Part shown: one piece after another, positions 29,601 to 41,800 of the stretch
How the letters are laid out: every line of letters starts with the position of its first letter
How positions within the stretch are numbered: the first letter of the stretch is position 1
Assembly (NCBI GenBank): GCA_003344405.1
Contig: NOWV01000024.1
Coordinates: 434,001 to 498,000, forward strand
Direction: 5' to 3'
DNA from: Trichoplax sp. H2
Lineage: Eukaryota; Placozoa; Uniplacotomia; Trichoplacea
DNA: 64,000 nt
The notes under the pieces: generated by a model
Told to the model about the DNA's origin: nothing
Databases searched by the model: none
What the model saw: only the letters and a program-made list of their open reading frames with translations
Made by a program: the position numbers and the translations under genes

Positions 29601-32600
29601 CTCCTGGTAGCCGGTTATATCGGTTTTCAACTATTTCTCAATATTTACCACATCCTTCTTCAGGCATGTAAATCTTGACTTTGAAAATTTTGATCAAAGT
29701 CATCAATATGAACCATAATTAAAAGTTGCAAATCGCATTTACTTCCGAATATTTAATTTGGAATATTATATTTAATAATTGTAGCTTCTTGACAAATTTT
29801 AATATGGCGAGGTAGCTATTCAGGATGGCTCCGAAACGATTTTATTTCAATTCATTACTAAGATTACTTTGACTTTTTCGCAATTGATATACCATCTTAA
29901 TTATTCCTTTTTTTGTGTAGCGTATTAACTTATCTTGGATCATTCCTCTATGGAAAAGGTAAAGTATAACTAAAATAATATAAGCATGATTTCATAAGAA
30001 TATTATTAAAAGCTACAAATATAGCAGATAACGCTACTTGAAAGTTAAGCTGGTAATTTTGATTTTACACTGCAGCATCTATTCATACACTTTAGATCTT
30101 ATGCATGTAATGAACTTAATTAGACATTGCAGCAGATATATTGTCCGAAATAATTATATTACATCATACCGTAGACCTGTCTTAATCAATTTAAGCAGCA
30201 ATTAGTATCATGCTAGGAACACTTCCACTACTATCATATATAGCATTCAGTGATATATTTCAACTTTAAACAGAGGATGTTGTAACATTATGATCTTATA
30301 TAGAAGATGGCTAGTATAGTAATATCCTAATATACGAATACTTATCATATACCGTTTAAGTACTGTATTGTATTACATTNNNNNNNNNNNNNNNNNNNNG
30401 CATCTATTCATACACTTTAGATCTTATGCATGTAATGAACTTAATTAGACATTGCAGCAGATATATTGTCCGAAATAATTATAGTACATCATACCATAGA
30501 CCTGTCTTAATCAATTTAAGCAGCAATTAGTATCACGATAGGAACACTTCCACTACTATCATATATAGCATTCAGTGATATATTTCAACTTTAAACAGAG
30601 GATGTAACTGCTATTTATCTTGACTAATTAGCTGATGGTGCTTATATCGACATTCGGCCGGATAATAGAAGTTGTATGTACATACGTCAATTTATTTTGG
30701 CTGGAACACATGCAACTAGTAGAATCGCCGGTAAGTTAGCCCAATTCGTTATTAAAACACATAATAAACCAGCTAAACAATACCTACGTTAATAAATGTG
30801 ATTTAAAGTCCTAAATTTGAATTGAAAAGCGATCAAATTTTTAGTAAGATGAATCATTTTAAATTTCTTAATTTATTCGGAAAAATTGCATTCCTTTTTG
30901 GTTTTATTTAGGCAATATTACCTGCAATTCTGATAATAGCACGTAAGCTCTTAAATTTTCTACTGAAGTTAATTCAATCTTGTCAGCAAAGTCTAGATTT
31001 AGTAAATTTCATGAAGCATAAAAAATAATTAAATTTTATTTTCAGGAGAGCATTTTTTATCAGTCCAATTAACAACACTAACTTAAAGTTAGTCATAGTG
31101 GAAGAAAGCAAGTCTGAGCTGTGCAATAACAATAGCGTGGTTTATTCACCATCAACAGTTGATATCCTCTTATCGTTCTCTAACTTTATAATTTAACAGT
31201 TATAGAGACGTCCGTAGTAAATAAGAAGTTCTACCCTAAAATAATTGTATGGTTTTTTTTTCATTGTTCCTGACAACAGTTGATGTAGCCATTGAAGAGC
31301 TATAACAAGCATCAGGATTTGCCTTGAGCTGTTATGTAGTATTTGCTTTAAACTCATTATGATCAAAGAAACATCAAACCTGAGACACTCATATATGCAA
31401 CTCGAAGAAGTAAAATCACCGAAGTTCATTCTTGAAAACTCGCAGTAAAAGTGTGAATATCACTTGTAGCATAAAATAGAAGTGCAAAAATCGATTTCAA
31501 TCAAATATAAATGAGCTTTTCTAATAAAATAAAATTAAAGTAAATGCTTTTCTATACATATAGCTAGTTGAATTACCTTAAATAGGAATGCCAACCTCGC
31601 GCATGAGATGAAGCAAACGCGAAGGCGATTATTATGAAAAATTTATATAACAGTTAAAACCTACACTAGTTACATTGGTAGATTTTATACTTAACTATCA
31701 CTGTATTTAGGAATTTTATGATATAATGTTATACTATGTGTTTCATCATCAAAGTTGATAATTATTCTTAACAGTCTGTACCGACAGCAGAACAAATTAA
31801 AAATCGAACTTGTACAGAAGATGGAAATTATAGAAAGGGGCCTGAATTCTGCTTTAAAAAGATTACTCCGGTAAGTGCGCTATATCGTTAGCGTATCTGT
31901 TGTGTATCACTATTTAGATTTAATACAGTACTAATAAGCGTATTGAAGCTTCATATTACTCTTAATTAGCATGGGAGACAAGAAATTGAACGCGTAGTTG
32001 AAGTTATTATAAAACTAATTACTTATTCGTAGTCCCTCCTTATTGTATTGAAAAACGGGGGCTATATCATGTACATGCGCCGTTCAAACTTACAACCTAA
32101 TGTAAAATACAAGTTTGTTTAACAGTGGATTCATTATTTTCAGCAGCATAATCCACAATTAACATGCAAAGTTAACAAATATAGAATAACACCTTTGTAA
32201 AATACTATAAACAATCAATCATGATTATTATTATGTGATCAGCGACAATCATAAGTTTGTAACATACTAAATTTCAGGTAATATCGAATTAACTTCAACA
32301 CATGATAGCACTCTTAAATATGCTATACTGACTTATGCTGTAGATAGTAATCCATCGGATTAAATGTGCAATCTAACAAATATAGCGTAATATATAATAG
32401 TATCTATTGACATAGCCTATGTTATATAACTATTTGTAAAACAATGACATACTATATTCGTTTCCAGATTATCAATAACTTACGCCAATTTCTAGTTTTA
32501 ATTTATTGGTCAATTTTTGATTAGGTTCCAACAAAAGGATGTAGCTCTGCATTGGCCAACTTTAACAGGAACGATATTTTACTATGCTGTATTTTAGCAG

Positions 32601-32626
32601 TGTTATTGAATTTCATCGCTATGTAA
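20625..32626 (+). CDS. CACNA2D: Voltage-gated calcium channel alpha2/delta subunit
   Basis: I read 41 exons, about 1,073 codons, which is normal for the family. Exon starts include 20625, 21482, 21828, 22312, 22455, 22683, 22993, 23142, 23279, 23435, 23626, 23840, 24502, 24755, 24892, 25098, 25276, 25485, 25693, 25912, 26077, 26309, 26498, 26666, 26927, 27202, 27393, 28292, 28554, 28755, 28888, 29064, 29221, 29459, 29611, 29921, 30632, 30912, 31046, 31775 and 32525. Phase fits at every junction except 29667 to 29921. The start MMSQQRKF begins a signal peptide. A VWA_N segment (QIPTNVYSGS) precedes a VWA domain with an intact MIDAS, IDRSGSM near residue 250, and VLFTDGAA. A Cache-like region follows (GYAFVIDNNGLVLFHPG), then the delta-type cysteine segment (NYRKGPEFCFKK). 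The last exon encodes a hydrophobic tail, ILLCCILAVLLNFIAM, consistent with GPI anchoring. The protein is expected to raise surface delivery of Cav channels. The donor of exon 39 (31136 or 31139) is uncertain. Confidence 0.93.
23142..23167 (+). other. 26-nt microexon in front of the MIDAS exon of CACNA2D
   Basis: Exon 7 ends in phase 2 at 23053 and the exon at 23279 needs phase 1. The only open segment I found that repairs this is 26 nt, preceded by 'agctcag' and followed by GTAGCT. It encodes LYEPQHRS-like residues where vertebrate proteins have a WYIQAATSPK-like stretch. The conserved tryptophan is not retained, so the exact exon is tentative. Confidence 0.45.
30075..30280. repeat. 206-bp copy A, left of the assembly gap
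   Basis: Runs from 'gcatctattc' to 'cagaggatgt' and matches 30400-30605 with four single-base differences that I can count and no indels. It lies in an intron of the alpha2/delta gene. Confidence 0.95.
30380..30399. other. Assembly gap of 20 N
   Basis: A run of 20 undefined bases. The right edge begins exactly with copy B of the 206-bp repeat. True gap length is unknown. Confidence 0.99.
30400..30605. repeat. 206-bp copy B, right of the assembly gap
   Basis: About 98% identical to 30075-30280. The copy starts at the first base after the N run, as expected for a contig end that re-reads sequence already present on the other side, or for a second haplotype. Confidence 0.95.
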
Positions 32627-34150
32627 AGCTATCAGTGTATGCTTGATAGATAATATTTTATATCAACTGCAGCAGGGCCATTTTTCTTTCGGCAGTTACA
32701 TTTATACAATTTCCAAGTCAAACTAATGTGTACAGTATATGAGGTGGTATATTTATTAAAAATTGTAGTGAAGATCATTTTACTTACGCATTATATTATT
32801 ACTACAGTATTTACTGTTATCATTCAACACGACAGGGTAATGGTTGCCAGTTGAAGATTTAGATGGCCAATTTACAGTTCCTTTTTTTGCTATTTGTGAT
32901 TGAATTTCAAAGATTCATTTTTTTATTGCTACAGTATAATAGAACAAGCCTCAACATTGCATATTTAGTGTATTAACTAAGCCGTGTCATTTTAGATTAT
33001 CATGGATTGATTTCATGTCAATATTAGTATTAGTATAACTTTATTGTTCATGTTCTTAGAATATGTTTACATGGTATACTACTCATCTAAATTATGGCGT
33101 TATTAGAGGAAAGTTGGAATTGGTAGATTGACTGGATTGCCTTTAGTAGGATGAATTTTTGATTGCTATCGTTTGTAATACCAAAAAATTGTTATTGATG
33201 GCAATTGAATAGTATGCATGACAGTAAAATAAAATATCCAAGTTGGCGGTGTGATTCTAATCGTACCCATATCTTATTCGTATCAACGTCAACGGGAAAC
33301 TTACCCTCCTTAGTTTTTCAACCTGGATAGATATGCCGTGCTTGCTATCTATGATTGATGATCTATGCGTACCATCGTTAGTATTGAAGTATATAATTCA
33401 TAGATATAACTACCCATAACAGAGTAGAAGATTATCATAAAATAATAACTTTATAGAACGCTGAAATTAGCGCCACACCTATGAATTACATATAGAGAAG
33501 TGGACTCTATTACAGCAGCATCGCACTCGCTGATGTCTCTATATTATTCATTCTAACCAAGGTGCGCTAATATACTTGATTTAGGCTACTTAACGAAATT
33601 CTAGGTCATAATATTGATAACAAAAACTAATTTCGTCCATGCAGTAATATTGTGGCACTAACTCACTTTCATTAAAGCACTGCTCTATACAGTATGCACA
33701 TACTAGGCTATCTTTCGAGTAGTCCTTGGTAAGTACATTATCGCCGATTGTGTATCACCAAACTACCATGAAGATAGCTTTTCATTTCATAGCATACAGC
33801 ACAGTATATCTCTATCCTGTCGTGCAGAGCAACGAAAGACTCACTGAGTGAGTTTTAAAGAGATACCTCATTTCTTTTTTTATGACACTACTGGACATTT
33901 TATACTCCGTATTTACTAACTACATACAGTACTGGAAAAATGAGTGTGTTACGTTTTGGAAACTCCTCTACTTTGTAATAAAAGTCCAACAGAATAAGTT
34001 ACAGTTGTAGTGAGCTTATAATATAGAAACTTTATCAACATAGCTAAGGAAAAGTTTCATTTCGTCGCAGAGAGGGATGGCCAGTGCAGCGAAATAACCA
34101 GCAAAAATACATTAGTCGACTTAATGCAGCGCTTGTTTAGTGCCCATCCT
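32627..34150. other. Non-coding, 3' flank of CACNA2D
   Basis: Should include the 3' untranslated region of the alpha2/delta gene. No further exon seen. Confidence 0.4.
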
Positions 34151-34153
34151 TTT

Positions 34154-34209
34154 CAGTCCTGTGATCATCAACGAGCGAGGGTCTACTAGTAATCATGATC
34201 ACAGGACTG
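34154..34209. repeat. Perfect 15-bp inverted repeat (hairpin)
   Basis: Arms 34154-34168 (cagtcctgtgatcat) and 34195-34209 (atgatcacaggactg) are exact reverse complements separated by 26 bases. It may be the end of a decayed mobile element or a structured RNA. No coding sequence is attached. Confidence 0.85.
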
Positions 34210-34599
34210 TAGTGATCGATTTCTCTTCATTGATCAATCAATGATGATGATAGAGGATCCGATACTCTTCTATACTGTACCTTGTACAGAAATGGATGGT
34301 TGATAAAAACAATCTACCGTGTGAATATTGCAGTAGCAAGATAAAAATGGCTTGGCGTGTCCTACTGTCATTTCGCCAACGTCAGATACAATAGACTACT
34401 TGAACGGTGCATCTCCTCAGCGATGCCTCCAGATAAAATTTCAGCCCAACAGTCAAGAAGTCATCACAGTGTCCAATAGCGAAATGTCCCCGTTGAAAAA
34501 AGAAGTTTTAATTCATTTTGATCTACTTTACTTTAGTAGTCCAATATGATGGACGGGGCCGGGAGGAGAAGACCTAGTTTGCATCGTTTGCAAAGGTCT

Positions 34600-35050
34600 G
34601 CTGCAGACTTTTTGAGGAGGCGGACAGACATCTGGACTCATTTCGACTATACTACTCCAGTTACAGTACATAGAGGGACTGTACAGTCTACAATGCATCG
34701 AATACAGTACAATGTACTGTAATACTGTACGGTACTGGCGGACAGACATCTGGATTCATTTCGACTACAACACTACTACAGTAGTGGTGTAGTAGTGTAC
34801 AGTGTACAGTACTGTCCAGTACAGTACATAGAGGGGTTGTACTGTACACTGTACAGTCTACAGTACAGTACAGTCTACCGTACAGTTTACAATGCATCAC
34901 ATACAGTACAGTACAGCACAATGTACGCCAGTACTGTACAGTACTGGCGTACAGACATCTGGACTCATTTCGATTACGACACGACAACTGTACCGTAGCG
35001 GTATACAGTACTGTACAGTGTACAGTGTACAGTAGAGTCCATGGGCTGCT
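34600..35050. repeat. GTAC-rich palindromic repeat island
   Basis: Many overlapping words such as 'gtacagtac', 'actgtacagt' and 'acagtacagt', nearly all self-complementary. A second component, 'gacagacatctgga', is present at about 34621, 34741 and in the form 'tacagacatctgga' at about 34949, each followed by a version of 'ctcatttcga'. Another pair, 'acaatgcatc' plus 'atacagtaca', recurs about 200 bp apart at 34690 and 34890. The dense short frames on both strands here are produced by the palindromes and are not genes. Confidence 0.85.
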
Positions 35051-35379
35051 CATTAGCAAGAGTCAAGTGGCTACTGTACTGCGCACGTGCAAAAAATACG
35101 CCCATGACATCGCACATGCAGCCGCTAATCCCATACTCTAGACTGCTCGATATCCCATCTAGTAGCTCACGCCCATACCAATAGTATACAATCGATCTCC
35201 AAACATAACATGAAAAGAAATCATACTGTAGTAGGTGATCCAAATTGCAAGGAAAGACTTCCATTTTGCTCAGCAACGCCTTCCATTCCACAGCAAAATG
35301 ATGTCAGAAAATAGAAGCAAGCCCAACTGGAGTAGTGATCCACGTAATACGGCTTGGAGTCAAGGTAATAATTTATGAA

Positions 35380-36075
35380 AGGAGTAGATCCAACTGTTTC
35401 TCATGCCACATCAATACCATTCGGAGTGTAAGCTGCTGTACTCCATCTCCATGCCAATGCTAACTGCTTCAAAGTTGGAGGAGGACAAGATTGAACAAGA
35501 TGGTCTGATTGATGGTGTTTGTTTTGTTAATGAAGAACTGTTGCCGTCATCCGATGGCAAAGATACAATCGTTCAATTCATTTTAAGTCATCACTTGATA
35601 TAGCCAGGAAGTAGCATTGACAACGAATGATCTTGAATGCGACGGGGTCGTTTAACATTATCATTATCAATAACAATTTGCATAACTATCCTTTGATGGA
35701 TCGACTAATCACAATCCGCCAATCTTGTGATTGCTCAATTGCACATGCATGGCAGTTAAAGAATCATTTCCTACGTGGAAATGGTCACTTGCTCCATCAT
35801 GTTACTCTCGGCCGCATGGAGTTGTTCGTATACTTTCAATCCATTCTTTAGTATAAAAATAATATTGCTCAACTAGGATACTTTTGCAATTGAATACTAG
35901 TGTAGAAATGTTGACTAATGTCGTTCCTTATTCTTACAATAGCTTCATTCATACTCTACGTAAACATCACTTGATGCTAATGCCACAGAATCATCCACAT
36001 TATACTGGAATGAGTGTAATATTTGCCTTATGCCTAGAGATGTGCTTGAGCCATTATTTGGCGATATACTAATGG
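35380..36075 (+). other. Possible decayed coding sequence, unidentified
   Basis: Three consecutive plus-strand frames (35403-35603, 35627-35851, 35884-36072) sit end to end in a stretch less AT-rich than its surroundings. The first reads like protein (SKLEEDKIEQDG, CFVNEELLPSSDG). I do not recognise a family. The stops between frames suggest either a broken gene or chance. It follows the palindromic island, so a dead mobile element is one possibility. Confidence 0.25.
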
Positions 36076-36490
36076 AGCCTAATACGTTGATTTTAGTACG
36101 TACAGTGCAGTGCTCTAATGGAAAAATAGCATGGAGGGAAAGGCTACGTGTAAAATACTACCTGATTCAATCTTCAATATGTCTCTAGCGTTAAATGCAA
36201 TATGCGCTGCACATCGGTACTGTATCTCTCTTTCACCTACGATAAATTTCTCTACTAAATATACGTAACCTTATCTCATGATGCTGCGAGTAGCATATTA
36301 TACGAGTTACTCCTACTTTATCATTTCTGTTGGCTATTCATGATGTTATCGTATCCATCGTAGAACAAATAGATTGGGATAAACTTTGTTACTTCGGATA
36401 AAAATTTAAAATATTGATAACGAGCCTTATACCCTGAGTATTCTCATTTTTTAATATACTTATGATGTCTATTCTATACTATTTCTTTAG

Positions 36491-37916
36491 ATACGAACAA
36501 ATTTGGTTATCGAATGTTAAATAAAATGGGTTGGTCAGCTGGCAAAGGGTTAGGCATAAAAGAAGATGGTGATAGTGGCCATATCAAGATTAAAATAAAA
36601 AATAATAATTTAGGTAATAATAATAATAACAACGAATGCTTCAAATTGGATAGAACAACGATCAATCTATTTTCATCTATGAAATAAGATCAAAAAGTCT
36701 TGACAGCTTCTTTTCAAAGTACCAGTACAATAATTGACTACTTTCTTATGCTCTCTCGATATGTTCGTGCTGTACTGTATGTACTCGTACTTGCGTAGCT
36801 ATAGCAGCCCTACTAGCCTTGCATAACAAATAGACAAAATTGCCAATGATATAGTCTATGAAGAGCATTTATTCGTATGCTGAAAGAACTCTACTTTTTC
36901 AGGGGTAGGTGCTAATGTCAACAATTGTTCGGATTGGACAAAACAGCAAGATGATTTCAGTGTTCTTCTTTCGAATCTAAATAATGTTCATGGCCAGACA
37001 ACTACAGGTAAATAGCAAAATACTGTATAAATTCTGGCTTATCATATTTCAATATTTATTTCTATTGTACTGTTTCTTATACGAGAAATTGAAATTAACT
37101 TCGGTCAAGAGTGATGTTATATAGAGATGTTTTATATCATATTAAAGTACCGCACACTTCATATCGACACTGCCATAGATAACGATGAAGCTAACGAAAC
37201 AGCTAACAACAGCATTTTTAGGATGGCTGAGCTCAATGGAAAGAAAGCCAAGTAAGAAACTTTCAATCCGAAATTTGAATGTTCTTTTTCCTATTTACAC
37301 TACACTGATAATCGCTCATCTATTTAGGTATCATAAAGTTTTAAAATGCAAAGACGTACAAAATTATTCTAAAACTGATTTAACGTGTATATTTGGAAGA
37401 AGCCATAGCAGTTCAGAACTTTCGTCGGTTTGTGAATAATATACTTAAGCAATGAATGTAACAGTACATCTTGATATCGCATTATTGAAGTGATCAATCA
37501 TCTACCATTCTGCCATGATATGAAGTACAACTTTAAATTTAAAAAGACTCTTTTTTTATTTATAGATGGCTAAATGTTCTAATCCATCAAAAGATTCAAA
37601 TGATAAAAATTTTGGTGTCAAGACAATATCAAGTCAAATGAATTTAAAAGAGTATTTTGCTTCGAAAAGCCAAAATAAATTAGATGAGCCTAGAAAGAAA
37701 GCGAAACTGATCCCCTGTAAAGAAGAATCTGACGATTCGATTGATTCTAGAGCAGTTAGCTTTAAATTATATGATGACGAGGATACAAATGAATCAAATC
37801 AGTTCACTGATAAAAGAAACAGCAAGGATTGCGCGAATAGAAGTAAAATATCCTCAAAAAAGAAAAAACGAAAGGAGAAAAGGAAGAATAAAAAAATAAA
37901 AAAATCTTCCAAATAA
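36491..37916 (+). CDS. PINX1: PINX1, PIN2/TERF1-interacting telomerase inhibitor (first exon missing)
   Basis: Five exons in matching phase: 36491-36613, 36903-37007, 37179-37251, 37328-37427 and 37566-37916. The G-patch opens exon one (DTNKFGYRMLNKMGWSAGKG, then LGIKE) and continues with NNNLGVGANVNN in the way human PINX1 reads NNHLGLGATINN. The block YSKTDLTCIFGR matches the PINX1 block SRSKTDLDCIFGK. The last exon has MNLKEYFASK, matching the telomerase-inhibitory segment FTIQEYFAKRM, and ends in a lysine-rich nucleolar-type tail. About 249 residues are visible. The usual start (MSMLAERRRKQKW type) should end in phase 1 upstream of 36490; I could not find it. The protein is expected in the nucleolus, acting in rRNA processing and as a telomerase inhibitor. 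Its stop lies about 400 bp from the convergent bHLH gene. Confidence 0.9.
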
Positions 37917-38316
37917 ATATCAAGTAGCAATTACTTTAACATATATATACAAGGCACCAGGAGTATTTTCGTTTTTTTCGCACATCAACAGTTATGTAAC
38001 TAGAAAACTACTGATACAGCATTCATATTTGTAAATATTTTCATCATCCTATATATTGCTAAATCCAGCATCAAATGTGTTACAAATATTTTTAAATGCT
38101 ACTATCGATACCAGAAATAAATCTATTTTTAAAAGTAATTTGCTAAAACTACTAGCGTTATTGACTACTTTGCCCAGCAATTTTGAAACATCTTGCCACA
38201 GCTTAAGTTTAGAGATCAAAGTTGTCGTAGAATTCATTTGCTTTGCATTAAGTTTTATCTACAATCGAACTTGCAAAGTAAATTAGCTAGGTACACAGGC
38301 TAGCTGTTTATAACAT

Positions 38317-38862
38317 TCATGATAGATAGCTCTGTAAATTCGCTAAGTTATTAGCATCAATTTGCCCATGGCCATCAAGGTTAGCTGTATCTTGCAACAG
38401 CTTACACATAAAATTAATATAATAGATAGATAATTTTAAGGTATCGATTTTAGATAGTTTAGTCTCGTAAGAGAAAGTTGGTAAATGTTGGCGTAAAGTA
38501 TCGAAAGCACTATTCATAACATTCATACGTCTCCTTTCGCGATTATTAGCTGCTTCACGTTGTTCACCGGTTGGAGGCTTACGTTTTCGTCTTCTTGCCA
38601 TACTTGGCGTTGTGGCCGATTTCTTAGCAGGTCTATTGCTAAAGATTGAGGAAGGAGGTTGTCGTATGGAGGATATCGTTGTTGCACGTTCGGTTAAGTC
38701 GCCTTGATCGGAATTGAAAGTTGTGGTAGGAGAAATGAAGTAAATGCTATCTAGATCAACAAAACTATTCTCAATCACGTGTGTTATAGTTGCAGCATTT
38801 GCTTGATTTAATTCCATATCGATTATATCGAAATCTAAGTTAGTATCAAATTGATCCGCCAT
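38317..38862 (-). CDS. Class A bHLH transcription factor, PTF1A/FERD3L-like
   Basis: A single-exon frame of 181 residues from MADQFDTN to LQSYLS. Residues about 87-101 are a basic run (MARRRKRK). The bHLH lies at about 102-156: basic region [20 protein letters not shown], a loop [12 protein letters not shown], and helix 2 [18 protein letters not shown]. Glutamate and arginines needed for E-box contact (NRERRR) are present. The loop with a YE/T-K-LSK pattern and the YINF end of helix 2 match PTF1A (LPYEKRLSKVDTL, YINF) and FERD3L more than NeuroD, Twist or Hand. The N-terminal half is acidic and serine/threonine-rich, and may be an activation region. The protein should heterodimerise with an E-protein and regulate cell fate. 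The family assignment is from memory of motifs; the exact orthology group needs a tree. Confidence 0.88.
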   Translation of the reverse strand: MADQFDTNLDFDIIDMELNQANAATITHVIENSFVDLDSIYFISPTTTFNSDQGDLTERATTISSIRQPPSSIFSNRPAKKSATTPSMARRRKRKPPTGEQREAANNRERRRMNVMNSAFDTLRQHLPTFSYETKLSKIDTLKLSIYYINFMCKLLQDTANLDGHGQIDANNLANLQSYLS

Positions 38863-41800
38863 CTGGATTTAGTAGACTGCAGTTATTCTACTTGAGGACA
38901 CGGAATTTTTAACAGTATTTATAACTTATTACAGTGGTATTGTCCATGACAATGTGAGAATTAGAAATCATAATCACAGATTGACCAATTTCATTTTATT
39001 GACATAATTAACAAAGTGTTGCAGCTGTGGCTTCAATTATTCTTCTATTATCTTTCGAAATTGGATTAATACTGAAACTGATTGATGTAAGCTACAGATA
39101 TCTTGAAGACTGCGATTCTATCGTTCAATTTCAAATACGCGTATTGTAACCTTAAGTCAAAAAAAGCATAATCTACTCATTGCACTATCTTTATTTTTAG
39201 CCTGGGTAAATAAGTAGTGATGTTCGATAATTTATATTTGATCTTAGAAACTGAAAATCAAAAACTTTTTTATGACAGAATAATTCTTGCTACAGTATTA
39301 AAAGATTATTTAATTTAGCTGTATTATGGAACATAGTACTGTATGATTCAATAGAATAATTGTGTTTGATTTATTTAAATATTTTAAACAAGTGTGAATA
39401 CTGCCGCTGTAATACTATAAAAAAAATAAGGATTATTTTGGATTTACAATGTTCATTGATTAATATAGAAGCCAGGATTACATCTGTAATTTTTAACAAT
39501 GAAATCAAGATGTATTGAAATGTCGTGATATTTATATTGTTTTGTTGCATTATCTCGGTATGTTTGAAAACCTAGTGTTAAATTGAACTTTTAAAGTCTG
39601 ATTCTTTATATTGTAGATACATAGGCTGGAGTAAGCACGATTTAATTAGAACAACAGTCTTTAAAATAACTTAACAGCACAACATAAAGTGATTATTATA
39701 CAACCTGGAACCGGTACTATTTCAACTATTTGAACTAGCATATAGCTTTGATCGATTTAATTGATTCTACTATACGGATATTTAAGAGTTGGTATTGAAT
39801 GGATAGATTTATGTAGAGACAATCGTAGAGGATGTTGATCATGAGACTTATCTTTCTCTGTTGCTGGAATGATATTTAATTGGATAATTTGATAGAAAAG
39901 TATAGTAATTTTGTTTTTATAAAGTAGTTACACTATGTAAAGGCCAATAAGACATCAATTGACGTCTTCTGTAAGTAAACAAAGTTGATTGTGTCCCGTC
40001 GATGTTGTCTAAGTTTTGAATTGGAAATAATTAAACTGCAACAATGTATCAAATTGTTGATATGCTTTTTGTTAATCTATTCAAAGTGACAAGAATGAGA
40101 TCAAAGGGTTTTTACATGTATTATATCCACTATCCGATTCAGAGATTAACACTGTTTCAATTTGACTTTGAAGTAACTTCCATTTGGAGTCACTCCATTC
40201 CATGTTATAAGATAAAGCATATTAATTGTAGTAATGCTATGATGCAATATGTTTGCTCTAATTGGCCTATACCTACGCTAGTACAGTACATCACCTCTTG
40301 AATACTTCTATAAGCTACTAAACCATTAATCCCCCTGATTAAAAGATTAAACTATTGCGTAAACATCTAATTTCCTTATTCGAATACATAAAAACGTAGA
40401 TTTAAATAAATCATGATATCAGAAAATAGAAAGCACTCCAGAAAATTTTCGTTAAAAATTGAATACTATATAAAATTAGATGTAAAAATTATTGTAGTAT
40501 CGTGTTTCCTCAACATTCATTCAAATTTCATCAATTACATGAACATAAAGCTATATTGTTTGTATTGCCAAATTGGGCAACAGTTGGCGTATTTAATTCT
40601 TAATTAATGATCACCGTAAAATTGATATCATTGATAGATTGAACGTTAGCGATATAAATAGAACTAGGTGATCTCAATAAGTAACTGCACGTGCGACTTG
40701 CCTTCTATATAGCATAATTTCGTTATTATTGGCTGTGAGTATAAGTAAGCAATTGTATGACAATAGATAAGAATGAATGAAAGCATAGATAGTATTATCT
40801 ATACTTGTTATAAGAATAATTGTAACTGCTGTTAACTAAAAAAAAATTGGCTTCAACATCATAATTAATAATAACATGCTACTGATATGTCATGTAACTG
40901 TTGCTAAAGGAAAAATGGTTGCTAAAGAAGTATAGTATTTCTTTTTGAATTTATTATTAAAAAAAGATATAACTTTCATTTAATACTAATTGGATAATAA
41001 GCTAAACCTTCAACTGCAATTAGATGATTTAAAATCAGATTGTAGAATCTATTAAATAAGGAGGAATATTTTGCAATTCAAAATAAGTCTTTAATGATTG
41101 AATAGCATAGATTATAATTGTTCATGAAAGGAAACACAAAACAAATACTAGAAAAGGGATCTGATAGTAATCTTGATAAAGAAACGAAGGGCTACTTTTA
41201 ATAATTTTTTTACACGATAACAAGAAGATATACATTCGATTACTAGTAAGATTGTAGAGAATAACTTTATCGGTAAATCAAGATGGATTTGTATGAATAT
41301 TCATGTAAGAGCTTTATATTAAGTTTGAATTTATGGAAAGATGATATCTACCAAGGATTTATCATTGAATAAGGGCCGTCATGAATGAAATAATTTGATA
41401 TGCTGTATTATTATAATAAAGAGAAATTTAATCTGACGGATTCAAATAGAGACTTTGATCTGCTTTTTATATTGTTACTTGATTCAAAGATCTTATTGCT
41501 ATTAACAATGATGAATAACAAGTATTTCTAGATATAATTTAGGTTATTATTAATCTTGACTATGTTGCTAAGAGATCGATAAATTAAAGTCTGATGTAGA
41601 ATATCATATCATTTATGGCTTTTTGCTTATTCAGAAGATCATTAGTGAATTAAATTATGGGACTTTGCATGAGTTTGACATATGATTTCATTCCTTAAAG
41701 ATTTAATACAATCAGTCTGAATTTGCCATCTGTAATATAATTCGATCTGAGTAACCAACTTTAGATGTTATAGAAGAATGCATTGCATGGCAGATACAGC

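Noticed and set aside
34528-35291. Several overlapping frames on both strands
   Set aside because: Produced by palindromic GTAC repeats; translations are rich in Tyr-Cys-Thr-Val strings with no domain.
38049-38286. Frames on both strands between PINX1 and the bHLH gene
   Set aside because: Both are open and neither has a motif; the interval is more likely the two 3' untranslated regions.
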